17,189 nt of DNA from an uncultured Planctomycetaceae bacterium (GCA_903949225.1 CAJAYZ010000216.1:1-17189), one strand, 5' to 3'; positions 7,081-14,715 are shown, numbered from the stretch's first letter. The notes: a model not told the origin generated them from the letters alone. Numbers and translations are program-made.

Positions 7081-8919
7081 ATGGGAATCGCACCGACCTT
7101 GGCCGTGACGCAACCTGCGTTCTGGCCCCTCACGCTCATCCTGTTCCTGCCGGCCATCGTCGCCGGGATCCTGGCGCTGCCGATCATTCCTCGCGGGAAG
7201 GACGACTCGGTTCGCTGGGTCGGACTGGCGACCACGGTCGCCGTCTTCATTCTCTCCCTCTGGATGGCCGTCCCCGCGATCTTTGGGACAGGGAGCCCCG
7301 GGCAGTTCACGGTCGGCGAAGCTGGGATGCAGGCGGTTGTGAAGCAGCCGTGGATTCCCGCCTTCAACATCGAGTATCTCCTCGGCGTGGACGGAATCAG
7401 CATGCCGCTGGTGCTCCTCACGACGTTTCTCGCGGTGCTCGCTGCTGCGGCGAGTTGGCCGATCGAGAAGCACGTGCGTCCCTACTGGATCCTCTTTCTG
7501 CTTCTCGAGACCGGGATGATCGGGGTTTTCGTCTCCCTCGACTTCTTCCTCTTCTACGTGTTCTGGGAGGTGATGCTCCTCCCGATGTACTTCCTCATCG
7601 GGATCTGGGGTGGACCCCGTCGTGAGTATGCCGCGATCAAGTTCTTCCTCTATACGCTCGCCGGCAGTGTGCTCATGCTCCTGGCGATCCTGATGCTCTA
7701 CTTCGCCAGCGACGTTCGCACGCTCTCTGACGACCAATTGCTCGCCACGCATGTCGTCAGTCCGGCCCTCGAAGGGGCCGACCGGGCAGCGGCGTTGACG
7801 GCGGTCCACTCCCATCCCAAGCCGATCCACACGTTCAACCTCCTGGCGCTGGCGGCGATCGGCCAATCCCCGGTTTCCCCGTTCGCTGCCACCTCGTTTT
7901 GGGGCATGACGCTCGAGTCGTGGGCCTTCCTGCTCCTCCTCATCGGCTTCATCATCAAGGTCCCGGTCGTGCCCGTGCACACCTGGTTGCCCGATGCCCA
8001 CGTCGAGGCTCCGACGCCGATCTCGATGATCCTCGCCGGGGTTCTCCTCAAACTCGGCGGCTATGGCATCCTCCGGATCTGCTACCCGATCTGCCCTGGA
8101 GCGGGATTGTCGTTCGCCTGGTTGGTGTGCGGGCTCGGCGTGGTGTCGATGGTGTACGGGGCCTTCGCCGCCCTGGCACAAAAAGATTTCAAGCGGATGG
8201 TGGCTTACAGCTCGGTGAGCCACATGGGGTATGTCATGCTCGGCCTCGGCGTGTGGAGCGCGGTGGCCGGTCACGAGTACCAGTGGGATGCCTGGGCCCA
8301 AGGGGTCAACGGCGCCATGTTCCAGATGCTCGCCCACGGCATCAGTTCGGCTGGCATGTTCTTCATGGTGGGCGTCCTTTATGACCGCGTCCACCACCGC
8401 AACCTCGAGGAGTTCGGCGGGATCTTCAACCGCATGCCCCTTTATGCCTCGCTGGCCGTGGCGATCTTCTTCGCCGGGCTCGGGCTTCCTGGCCTCTGCG
8501 GATTCATCGGCGAGGTGCTCGTCACGCTCTCGAGCTGGAACTACAGCCGCCTGCTCGCCGTCTGTTCCGCGTTTACGGTGATCCTCACCGCCGCGTACAT
8601 CCTCTGGGCGATCCAGCGTGTCTACCTCGGGGCGGAGTACAAGGGCCCGCACGGCGACCATCTCACGCCGATGACCCGCCGGGAGTTGGCGATCGCTGTG
8701 CCGCTGGTCGTGTTGGCCATCGTCTTCGGAGTGGCGCCGCAGTTGATCTTCAACTACATCACGCCGACGGTGAACCGGCAGGTGGAAACGCTTGCCGAGT
8801 GGACCCGTTCGGTGCATGACGGTCACCCGGCGGCGGCCGGTGCGACCGCAGCAACGGACAGCGGCGCTGTCGAACTGCAGGCCACGATCGATACCTTCAC
8901 CGTTGGGGGTGGCCGGTGA
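7081..8919 (+). CDS. nuoM: NADH-quinone oxidoreductase subunit M
   Basis: This is the middle antiporter-like proton-pumping subunit (ND4 family) of complex I. The protein is 612 residues with 14 or so membrane segments. FLFYVFWEVMLLPMYFLIGI carries the conserved Glu163. KVPVVPVHTWLPDAHVEAPT carries Lys293. DFKRMVAYSSVSHMGYVMLG spans 369-388, and GFIGEVL carries Glu479. The protein is about 100 residues longer than E. coli NuoM. Much of this is a polar segment at about 210-278 between two membrane helices, plus an Ala/Thr/Gly-rich tail after 580. It begins 63 bp after nuoL, and that gap holds no visible ribosome site of note. The stop overlaps the nuoN start as GTGA. Confidence 0.97.
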   Translation: MGIAPTLAVTQPAFWPLTLILFLPAIVAGILALPIIPRGKDDSVRWVGLATTVAVFILSLWMAVPAIFGTGSPGQFTVGEAGMQAVVKQPWIPAFNIEYLLGVDGISMPLVLLTTFLAVLAAAASWPIEKHVRPYWILFLLLETGMIGVFVSLDFFLFYVFWEVMLLPMYFLIGIWGGPRREYAAIKFFLYTLAGSVLMLLAILMLYFASDVRTLSDDQLLATHVVSPALEGADRAAALTAVHSHPKPIHTFNLLALAAIGQSPVSPFAATSFWGMTLESWAFLLLLIGFIIKVPVVPVHTWLPDAHVEAPTPISMILAGVLLKLGGYGILRICYPICPGAGLSFAWLVCGLGVVSMVYGAFAALAQKDFKRMVAYSSVSHMGYVMLGLGVWSAVAGHEYQWDAWAQGVNGAMFQMLAHGISSAGMFFMVGVLYDRVHHRNLEEFGGIFNRMPLYASLAVAIFFAGLGLPGLCGFIGEVLVTLSSWNYSRLLAVCSAFTVILTAAYILWAIQRVYLGAEYKGPHGDHLTPMTRRELAIAVPLVVLAIVFGVAPQLIFNYITPTVNRQVETLAEWTRSVHDGHPAAAGATAATDSGAVELQATIDTFTVGGGR

Positions 8920-10571
8920 ATCCCGACCGCAATCTCGGCACGCTCCTCGACGGTACGCTCCATGACACGCTTGCCGTGTCGTTGCCCCATTTTCGCCCGG
9001 AGCTGTGCCTCGCGGCGACGATCGTCCTGCTGCTGCTCTGCCGGATGCTGCCGCTCCTCCGCCTCGTTGACTCCGGCTTTCTGGCGCTGGGCGGAGTTCT
9101 GTTTTCGTTGTTCTTCGCCTGGGACGATGTCTTGTCCCTTCGCGGCGGCGCTTGGGCCTCAGCGATCGGTGATCTCCTCGCCGGGCGGCAGGAGCTGTTT
9201 GGTGGTCTCCTCGCCTTCGATTCGCTCACGGCCTACATTCGCTTGCTCCTCGCCGGATTCCTCGTGTTGTTCATCCTGTTCACGAAGGTCTCCGGCATTC
9301 CCGATTCCGAGGATGGCGCCGACTTCTACACGCTCGTCCTGGGCTCGACCCTCGGCATGTGCCTGATGGCCTCCGCCAATCACCTCCTGATGGTGTTCAT
9401 GGCGGTGGAGATGGCGAGCGTTCCCTCCTATGCCCTCGCCGGGCTCCTCAAGGGACGGAAGGCGAGCTCCGAGGCGGCCCTCAAGTATGCCGTCTACGGC
9501 GCCGGGGCCGCGGGTGTGATGCTCTATGGCTTGAGCCTTCTGGCCGGCGTTCTTGGCACCTGCCACATGCCGACGATGGCCCGGGCGCTGGCATCGCTCG
9601 ATTCGATGTGGATGCCTGGCGGCACGGGATTGGCCCTGGCCATCGGCGGGTTGATGGTGGCCACTGGCTTGGCGTTCAAGCTCTCCGCCGTGCCGTTCCA
9701 CTTTTGGTGCCCCGACGTTTTCGCTGGAGCCGCGGCTGAGATCGGGGCATTCCTTTCGGTGGCCAGCAAGGCGGCGGCCATCGCGCTCCTCCTCCGCGTC
9801 GCGTTCGGGATGGGAACGACCGGCCCGGGGCCCGATCATGCGGTGGAGATGGCGGGGCTTGGCGAAACGAGGCATTTCATTGTTGGCGTCATCGCCCTCC
9901 TTGCTGCCCTTACCTGCACGCTGGGGAATCTCGCTGCCTACGGGCAGACGAACATGAAGCGACTCCTCGCCTACTCCACGATCGCCCACGCCGGCTACCT
10001 GATGATGGGAGTGGCGGCGGCGGTGGCTCTGGCAGGCCGCGATGCCGATGCCAGCCGATCCGCGGTCGCTGCCGTCTGCTTCTATCTCGTTACGTACGTC
10101 TTCATGAATCTGGCGGCTTTCGCCATCGTGGCGCTGCTGCGGAATTCGCTGCGGAGCGAGGAGATCGCGTCCTACGCCGGCTTGATTCGGACGAACCCGG
10201 GGATCGTTGTCGCCACGGGCATCGTCCTGGTGAGCCTCATCGGGCTTCCGCCGCTGGCGGGATTCATCTCGAAGTTCCTCGTGTTCTCCTCCGTCATGGA
10301 GGCGGTTTCCCTCGACGCCGAACGCCCGTTGATGCTCGTGCTTCTCGTGGTCGGTGGCATCAACACGGTGATCAGCCTCTTCTATTACCTCCGCGTGCTG
10401 AAGGTCATGACGTTCGATCCGCCGCCGGCCGATCGGACCGCCGACGCGTTCCCCTTGGTGTCGATCCCCGGAGCGCTCGTGACGGCTCTCGTTGTCCCGG
10501 TTGTTTCGCTCGGCATCTTCTGGTCGGGGCTGTACGCCTTTGCCCGGCTCGCCGGGGCGTTTGCCTCCTGA
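8916..10571 (+). CDS. nuoN: NADH-quinone oxidoreductase subunit N
   Basis: This is the proximal antiporter-like proton-pumping subunit (ND2 family). The protein is 551 residues. FMAVEMASVPSYALAGLLKG contains Glu165, FKLSAVPFHFWCPDVFAG contains Lys255, FLSVASKAAAIALLL contains Lys285, MKRLLAYSTIAHAGYLMMG spans 347-365, and LAGFISKFLVF contains Lys453. All key charged residues are therefore kept. The GAPTPV motif that usually follows the W-PDV-E-G block reads GAAAEI here. The GTG at 8916 overlaps the nuoM stop, with a G-rich stretch (GGGGGTGG) just upstream, so translation is probably coupled. It is the last nuo gene visible. Confidence 0.96.
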   Translation: MNPDRNLGTLLDGTLHDTLAVSLPHFRPELCLAATIVLLLLCRMLPLLRLVDSGFLALGGVLFSLFFAWDDVLSLRGGAWASAIGDLLAGRQELFGGLLAFDSLTAYIRLLLAGFLVLFILFTKVSGIPDSEDGADFYTLVLGSTLGMCLMASANHLLMVFMAVEMASVPSYALAGLLKGRKASSEAALKYAVYGAGAAGVMLYGLSLLAGVLGTCHMPTMARALASLDSMWMPGGTGLALAIGGLMVATGLAFKLSAVPFHFWCPDVFAGAAAEIGAFLSVASKAAAIALLLRVAFGMGTTGPGPDHAVEMAGLGETRHFIVGVIALLAALTCTLGNLAAYGQTNMKRLLAYSTIAHAGYLMMGVAAAVALAGRDADASRSAVAAVCFYLVTYVFMNLAAFAIVALLRNSLRSEEIASYAGLIRTNPGIVVATGIVLVSLIGLPPLAGFISKFLVFSSVMEAVSLDAERPLMLVLLVVGGINTVISLFYYLRVLKVMTFDPPPADRTADAFPLVSIPGALVTALVVPVVSLGIFWSGLYAFARLAGAFAS

Positions 10572-10598
10572 CCCCCCAACACCCGCACGGCACCTTCC

Positions 10599-11039
10599 AT
10601 GAAGACGACTCTCGCCGACCTCGTCGACACACTCGGTTCGTCGCTCCACTCGTACGTCGCTGCGGCGGGGGTGTGGAGCTTCCCCGGGGACGAGGCGATC
10701 AAACTCGCGATCGTCGATCTCGTCGATGATCAACGGAGCCTCGCTGATCGGGCTGGCCGGTTGCTCGCGGAGCGGGGCGAGACGCCGCCGAGTCCGGTGT
10801 TTCCGATCCGATACACGGCAACGCACGACGTCGATCTGGGAGCGATGCTCCCTCGTGTTCTCGACGGATTGCGCCGTCAAATCGGGCGTCTTCAGCGGCT
10901 CGTCGATGCCGGTGGCGCGGCAGAGGAGATTGAACTGGTGCTCGAGGCCCGCGAAGCCTCGCTCCAACACGCAGATGTGCTCGAGGAACTCGCCCGCGGC
11001 GGCCGCAGTGGCGCGAAGGCCCCAGCAACCGCTCCCTGA
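10599..11039 (+). CDS. Hypothetical helical protein downstream of nuoN
   Basis: I do not recognise this 146-residue protein. The sequence suggests four amphipathic helices (about 5-22, 30-59, 77-104 and 107-133), with a Pro-containing linker at 60-75 and a disordered Ala/Pro tail. It has no signal peptide, membrane segment or cysteine. Acidic residues and His124 in the last helix loosely recall small ferritin-like bundles, but the ExxH metal motif is not present, so I do not assign that function. It starts 27 bp after nuoN in the same direction and is probably co-transcribed with the complex I genes. No strong Shine-Dalgarno is visible before the ATG. The codon bias looks like that of its neighbours, so it is likely a real gene. 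Confidence 0.75.
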   Translation: MKTTLADLVDTLGSSLHSYVAAAGVWSFPGDEAIKLAIVDLVDDQRSLADRAGRLLAERGETPPSPVFPIRYTATHDVDLGAMLPRVLDGLRRQIGRLQRLVDAGGAAEEIELVLEAREASLQHADVLEELARGGRSGAKAPATAP

Positions 11040-11043
11040 TCGA

Positions 11044-11058
11044 CTCCGGTTTCCGGAG
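11044..11058 (+). promoter_or_regulatory. Short hairpin in the tatD leader
   Basis: CTCCGG and CCGGAG form a perfect 6-bp stem with a TTT loop just after the preceding gene. The 3' arm contains most of a GGAGG sequence (11055-11059), so the hairpin would hide that ribosome site. No U tract follows, so it is not a clear intrinsic terminator. Confidence 0.35.
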
Positions 11059-11101
11059 GTTGTCAGAATGAAAGCGGCGGTTCACGGTGCAGGGGGAAGG
11101 C

Positions 11102-11875
11102 ATGGACCTCTTCGACAGCCATTGCCATCTTGATCCGATGCGCTATCTGGACGAGCTTCCCGAGGTGGTGGCGCGGGCCCGTGCCGCGGGGGTTAGCGGG
11201 ATGGCGGTGATCGGCACCCGGGCGATTGACAGCGAGGCGGCGGCTGATCTCGCCTCCCGTGAAGTCGGGATCGTCGCCGCGGCAGGCATTCATCCCAATG
11301 ATGTTGGGGAGGTCGTCGCGGGCGAATGGGATCGGATCGTGGCCCTGGCCGAGTCGGAGCGGGTTGCCGCCATCGGCGAGACGGGGCTCGATTGGTACCG
11401 CGACCACGCGCCCAAGGACGTGCAGCTGGAGTGGTTCGATCGTCACCTCAGACTGGCCCAGCGTCTCTCCCTGCCACTGGTCATTCACACCCGCGAGAGC
11501 ATCTCCGACGTCCTCGCCATGCTCCGCGAGGCGATCGCCCGTGGGCCATTGGCCGCGATCCTCCACGCCTTCACCGGCACGGCGGCGGAGGCTGCCGAGG
11601 CCATCGATCTCGGTTGCCATCTCGGGTTTGCGGGAATGGTGACCTTTCGCTCGTCGGCCCAGCTCCGCGAGGTGGCGACAACCGTTCCGATCGACCGGCT
11701 GCTCGTGGAAACCGACAGCCCCTTCCTCTCGCCGGAGCCGCTGCGGGGGCGACGCAACGAGCCCGCCCATGTCGTTCATACGGCCCGTTGTCTGGCGCTC
11801 GCCCGGGGGTGTCCGCCCGAGGCGCTCGCGGCGGCGACGGCCGCCAATGCCCGCCGGCTGTTTCGCTGCCGCTGA
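11102..11875 (+). CDS. tatD: TatD family metal-dependent hydrolase (DNase)
   Basis: This is a TIM-barrel metallohydrolase of the TatD family, whose members act as Mg-dependent DNases in DNA repair and turnover. The protein is 257 residues, a normal length. All metal ligands are visible: His7 and His9 in DSHCHLD, Glu93 in GETGLDW, His129 in VIHTRE, His155 in LHAFTG, and Asp205 in ETDSPFLSP. The ATG at 11102 is chosen because the family begins at this point (MDLFDSHCHLD) and an AGGGGGAAGG stretch lies directly upstream. An in-frame GTG at 11087 would add five residues. It follows the hypothetical gene by 62 bp. TatD family members differ in substrate, so DNase is the family role rather than proven here. 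It could equally be named ycfH. Confidence 0.93.
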   Translation: MDLFDSHCHLDPMRYLDELPEVVARARAAGVSGMAVIGTRAIDSEAAADLASREVGIVAAAGIHPNDVGEVVAGEWDRIVALAESERVAAIGETGLDWYRDHAPKDVQLEWFDRHLRLAQRLSLPLVIHTRESISDVLAMLREAIARGPLAAILHAFTGTAAEAAEAIDLGCHLGFAGMVTFRSSAQLREVATTVPIDRLLVETDSPFLSPEPLRGRRNEPAHVVHTARCLALARGCPPEALAAATAANARRLFRCR

Positions 11876-11949
11876 GGCTCCACGACAGCGCCCACGTTCA
11901 ACGTTTTTTCCACAGTTCCCCCCGCTCAGCCCCCCCGGAGACTCGTCCG

Positions 11950-12534
11950 ATGGTCCGCACCCCGAGCACCATGCTGCCACTGGGCACCACCGCGCCCGAC
12001 TTCTCCCTCCCCAATGTCGATGGCAGGGTTCTGTCGCTCGAGGATGTCGTCGGTGAACGCGGCACGGTCGTGATGTTCATCTGCAACCACTGCCCGTTCG
12101 TGAAGCATGTGGCCGACCAACTCGCCCAGCTCGGTCGGGATTACGCGGCGCGCGGCATCGGATTCGCGGCCGTCAGTTCCAACGACGTTGCCGGGCACCC
12201 GGCCGACTCGCCGGAGCAGATGATTCACGAGGCGGAATTGCGGGGCTACCCGTTCCCCTATCTCTATGACGAGACGCAGGAAGTTGCCCGCGACTACCGG
12301 GCGGCGTGCACGCCCGACTTCTTCGCCTTCGATGCGGGGCGGAAGCTGGCCTATCGTGGCCAACTCGACGGCAGCCGCCCTGGGAACGGAGTGCCGGTGG
12401 ACGGAGCCGATCTTCGTGCAGCGCTCGAAGCCCTCGTGGCAGGGAACAAACCCGCCGAAGTGCAGCGCCCGAGTCTCGGCTGCAACATCAAGTGGAAGCC
12501 TGGGCAGGAGCCCGAGTATTTCGTCGGGGGCTGA
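11950..12534 (+). CDS. Peroxiredoxin-like / thioredoxin-like redoxin
   Basis: This 194-residue protein has a thioredoxin fold of the AhpC/TSA-like (PRX-like) class. It starts with GTTAPDFSLPNVDGR, then has the active-site motif FICNHCPFVKH with Cys45 and Cys48 as a CxxC pair. Cys120 lies in a CTPDFFAFD block and corresponds to the cis-Pro side of the fold. The C-terminal PSLGCNIKWKPGQEPEYF is characteristic of this subfamily. I see no signal peptide, so it is probably cytoplasmic. A GGAG lies 9 nt before the ATG; a second in-frame ATG lies at 11971. The gene is 74 bp after tatD and converges on csrA with a 17-bp gap. Its substrate is not evident from sequence; thiol-disulfide or peroxide chemistry is likely. 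Confidence 0.88.
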   Translation: MVRTPSTMLPLGTTAPDFSLPNVDGRVLSLEDVVGERGTVVMFICNHCPFVKHVADQLAQLGRDYAARGIGFAAVSSNDVAGHPADSPEQMIHEAELRGYPFPYLYDETQEVARDYRAACTPDFFAFDAGRKLAYRGQLDGSRPGNGVPVDGADLRAALEALVAGNKPAEVQRPSLGCNIKWKPGQEPEYFVGG

Positions 12535-12551
12535 GGAAGCCCGAGACGAAA

Positions 12552-12824
12552 TCAGCGACGCGGGCCTTCGGTGGGCTTCTTCGGGCCCTGAACGGCAGCC
12601 CGGTCGGCCAGCCGTCCGAGTCCCTCGGTGTCACCTGGCTCGAGCCGCGCCGCCCGGAGGTTCTCGCGCTGGATGGCCTCGTAGACCTCCTGGCGGTGAA
12701 CCGGAATCTCCGAAGGGGCGTTGATGCCAAGGCGAACCTTGTCTCCCCGAATGTCAACGATCGTGACAACGATGTTGTCACCGATCATGATGCTTTCATC
12801 ACGCTGTCTGGAGAGCACGAGCAT
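12552..12824 (-). CDS. csrA: Carbon storage regulator CsrA
   Basis: CsrA is a small dimeric RNA-binding protein that blocks or stabilises mRNAs by binding GGA motifs in hairpin loops, often over the ribosome site. The canonical fold is complete: MLVLSRQRDESIMIGDNIVV, then GDKVRLGINAPSEIPVHR and QEVYEAI. Leu4, Arg6 and Arg44, the residues known to contact RNA, are all present. The protein is 90 residues, while many homologues are 60-75; the extra 28 or so form a charged tail (after residue 62) with no clear fold. The Shine-Dalgarno AGGAAGGA sits 7 nt before the ATG. The gene is 60 bp downstream of fliW on the same strand, so the two are probably one transcript. Confidence 0.96.
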   Translation of the reverse strand: MLVLSRQRDESIMIGDNIVVTIVDIRGDKVRLGINAPSEIPVHRQEVYEAIQRENLRAARLEPGDTEGLGRLADRAAVQGPKKPTEGPRR

Positions 12825-12831
12825 CGTTCGA

Positions 12832-12874
12832 TCCTTCCTGATCCTGTCGTGGAGCCGACATTCCCCGGTCGGCT
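12832..12874 (-). promoter_or_regulatory. Probable CsrA-binding leader of csrA (hairpin plus SD)
   Basis: In the mRNA sense, AGCCGAC pairs perfectly with GTCGGCT (7 bp, positions 12874-12853), around an 8-nt loop CGGGGAAT that contains GGGGA. Further downstream the Shine-Dalgarno region AGGATCAGGAAGGA holds three more GGA triplets. A GGA in a hairpin loop combined with a GGA over the ribosome site is the usual arrangement for CsrA repression, so csrA autoregulation is inferred. No binding data are implied. Confidence 0.55.
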
Positions 12875-12884
12875 GTCACTATCA

Positions 12885-13325
12885 TTATGCGCTCTTTTTG
12901 AGGCCGGGAGTCGCGCAGGGCAATTCGTACTGCATCGGAAGCTCGCCGCTGGCAACGACTTGCCGGCCTGTGCGGGCTTCGAGGTTGATGACGATCGGAG
13001 CTTTGAGATTGAGGGTAAGGGTCCTGCCGTTGCTACCGACGATGACCACCACCTGGGCCTGGCGGAGATCGGCGATCGCAAGCGGGGTGAGCTCACTGCG
13101 CGGGATGCGCACCTGGTAATCGGGGACGAATCGTCTCGGGCTCACGACGGCCAGGGCGATGTCGCCCCGCGTCGTACTCTGAAGCCAACCGAGGGCGTCG
13201 TTGGTCGCGTCCGCCAGCAGGGCCCATTCGCGGCATCCCTCGAGCCCGGGAAGTCCGCTGGGGAAACTGATGATGTCGGCGGCGTCGATGTCGATGCGCC
13301 CGAATCGTGAGGTGTTGATGCGCAT
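12885..13325 (-). CDS. fliW: Flagellar assembly factor FliW
   Basis: FliW binds CsrA and releases its repression of flagellin translation; it also binds flagellin, which links filament assembly to flagellin supply. The protein is 146 residues, a normal length. Family features are the start MRINTSRFGRIDIDAADIIS, then FPSGLPGLEGCREWALL, WLQSTTRGDIALAVVSP and NLKAPIVINLEARTGRQVV. The ATG at 13325 is chosen because the family starts there and AAAGGAG lies 10 nt upstream. The frame stays open for about 69 codons further upstream, but that stretch is Pro/Arg-rich and unlike FliW. It precedes csrA, the usual fliW-csrA order. No other flagellar gene is in the window. Confidence 0.95.
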   Translation of the reverse strand: MRINTSRFGRIDIDAADIISFPSGLPGLEGCREWALLADATNDALGWLQSTTRGDIALAVVSPRRFVPDYQVRIPRSELTPLAIADLRQAQVVVIVGSNGRTLTLNLKAPIVINLEARTGRQVVASGELPMQYELPCATPGLKKSA

Positions 13326-13584
13326 GGCCAGGGCACTCCTTTGCCGGACGTTGCGGGACGGTGCCGGTGTCGGTGCCCTCCCATAGAAGGAGAGATCGGC
13401 CGACGGCGGTGTCCGGGTCGAGAAAAAAGGTTTGGCGAAACGGGGAGGGTGTGGCAAGGGATGCGGCCTGGGGGAGGCGGGGGCATCCGCGACGCCCCCA
13501 CTCGAGGCCTGCCAATCTCGGGCAATCGTCACGACCGCTCCATCCGGATGGCCAGACGGCCACGGCCTTGGAGTGTCGGTAGTG
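13326..13584. other. 259-bp intergenic region upstream of fliW
   Basis: This gap separates the end of the permease gene from fliW; both lie on the minus strand. I see no gene in it. The only structure noted is GGGGGC pairing with GCCCCC around 9 nt (13480-13500). The fliW promoter is probably here, but I find no confident sigma70, sigma28 or sigma54 match. Confidence 0.5.
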
Positions 13585-14715
13585 TCACTGCCACATCGGC
13601 TGGGCCCGCCAGGCAGCCAGAGGGGCGAGGATGAGCAGTGGGGCCCAGGCGCCGACCGACGGGCTGATCACGTAACTCGAGGCTGCCGCGTGGCAGCCGA
13701 GCGTGACGAGGAAGAAGAACACGGTCATCGCGACGCACAGGCCGACGGCGACGAAAATCCCGCGACGGTTGGGGCCGACCACCAGCGGGATGCCCAGCAG
13801 GGCCAGCGACATGTCGAGGAAAGGCGCCACGAAACGGGCGTGGACGCGGAGCGGGATGTCGGCGCCGACTCCGAGGGCAGGGTTGGCGATCGACGCTACG
13901 AGTTCGGGCGTCGAGGAATACTGGCTCCAGTTCGACGACCCGATCAACTGCTCGAAGGAGACGTCGCTGGCCACGAAACACTGGCCCGGTTCCAGCCAGT
14001 CGGCCCCGGCCGGTGTCTGGATGATCGTCCGGCCACCGGCCTCGATCGGAGCGAGGCGGTCGATGCCAGCCGGCTCACGCACCGCCCCAAGGAGGTAGCC
14101 GGCGGGGTGGCGGGCGTCCGCGGGGAGCCAGTGGGCCTCGGCCGCATCGATCTGCGTCCCGTGTTCCGCCAACGGCTGGGGGAGGAGGAGGCTCGGGGAC
14201 TCGATCCGGCGGGGGGCGGCCTGCACCGATCGCCCCCGGAAGAGGATCTCGGTCTCGTGGTCGTAGCGGGCCTCGAACGGCTGGTCCTTGTTGCCTTTGA
14301 GGTCCTGGGCGTTGCGGGAGAATGCCTCCCGGATTCGGGGCAGGACCAATTCGCGGTTGGCGCCAGCGAGGATCGCCACGACGGCGGCGAAAGCGATCGA
14401 TCCGCGGGCGATCCGCCAGCGGGTGACCCCGGCAGCCAGCAGGGCGGTCAGTTCGTTGTGGCGCTCCAGCCACGACAGGGCGAACATGGCGCTGGCCAGG
14501 GAAATGATGGCGCTTGTGGCGTCAAAGAACGAGATCAGGCGGTAGCCGTAGTACTTGCCGAGCACCTTCCACAATCCCCCTCCTTCGGCCGCGTGCGTGA
14601 CGAACTCCTCCATGTTGGTGAAGGCGTCGACAACGAATGTCAGCCCTGCCAGACTGACGAACACGATCACGAACGCATGGAGCTGGGCGCGGGCGATGTA
14701 GCGGTCGATCAGCAT
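13585..14715 (-). CDS. LptF/LptG family permease (YjgP/YjgQ)
   Basis: Members of this family form the inner-membrane part of the LptB2FG transporter, which extracts lipopolysaccharide and passes it to LptC. The protein is 376 residues with the family plan of three membrane helices, a soluble domain, then three helices. The N-terminal helices are at about 12-30, 60-80 and 100-120. SWLERHNELTALLAAGVTRW (81-100) matches the coupling region that contacts the ATPase. A beta-rich periplasmic domain covers about 145-290. The last helices are at about 295-313, 318-340 and 355-371. I cannot separate LptF from LptG on sequence alone. The start at 14715 gives MLIDRYIARAQ, typical of the family. The upstream in-frame 38 codons are Pro-rich and unlikely to be translated. 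No partner lpt gene is nearby. Confidence 0.88.
   Translation of the reverse strand: MLIDRYIARAQLHAFVIVFVSLAGLTFVVDAFTNMEEFVTHAAEGGGLWKVLGKYYGYRLISFFDATSAIISLASAMFALSWLERHNELTALLAAGVTRWRIARGSIAFAAVVAILAGANRELVLPRIREAFSRNAQDLKGNKDQPFEARYDHETEILFRGRSVQAAPRRIESPSLLLPQPLAEHGTQIDAAEAHWLPADARHPAGYLLGAVREPAGIDRLAPIEAGGRTIIQTPAGADWLEPGQCFVASDVSFEQLIGSSNWSQYSSTPELVASIANPALGVGADIPLRVHARFVAPFLDMSLALLGIPLVVGPNRRGIFVAVGLCVAMTVFFFLVTLGCHAAASSYVISPSVGAWAPLLILAPLAAWRAQPMWQ

Noticed and set aside
5640..7625. A 661-codon plus-strand frame crossing the nuoL-nuoM junction.
   Set aside because: It overlaps two certain genes in another frame and its product is Arg/His/Pro-rich without motifs.
6496..8826. A 776-codon minus-strand frame opposite nuoL and nuoM.
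   Set aside because: Both underlying plus-strand genes are certain, and the antisense product is highly charged with repeated H, E, R and D and no domain; it is a GC-skew shadow.
11876..11949. A T6 run after AACG (CGTTCAACGTTTTTT) as an intrinsic terminator of tatD.
   Set aside because: The possible stem is only 4 bp with a 1-nt loop, too small to form, so I do not call a terminator.
12536..12578. GAAGCCC/GGGCTTC inverted repeat between the convergent redoxin and csrA genes as a bidirectional terminator.
   Set aside because: The 7-bp arms are 30 nt apart, overlap the csrA coding end, and have no U tract on either side.
13391..13404. GCCGATCT on the minus strand as a sigma28 -10 box for fliW.
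   Set aside because: No TAAA-like -35 box lies at the required distance, so the match is probably chance.
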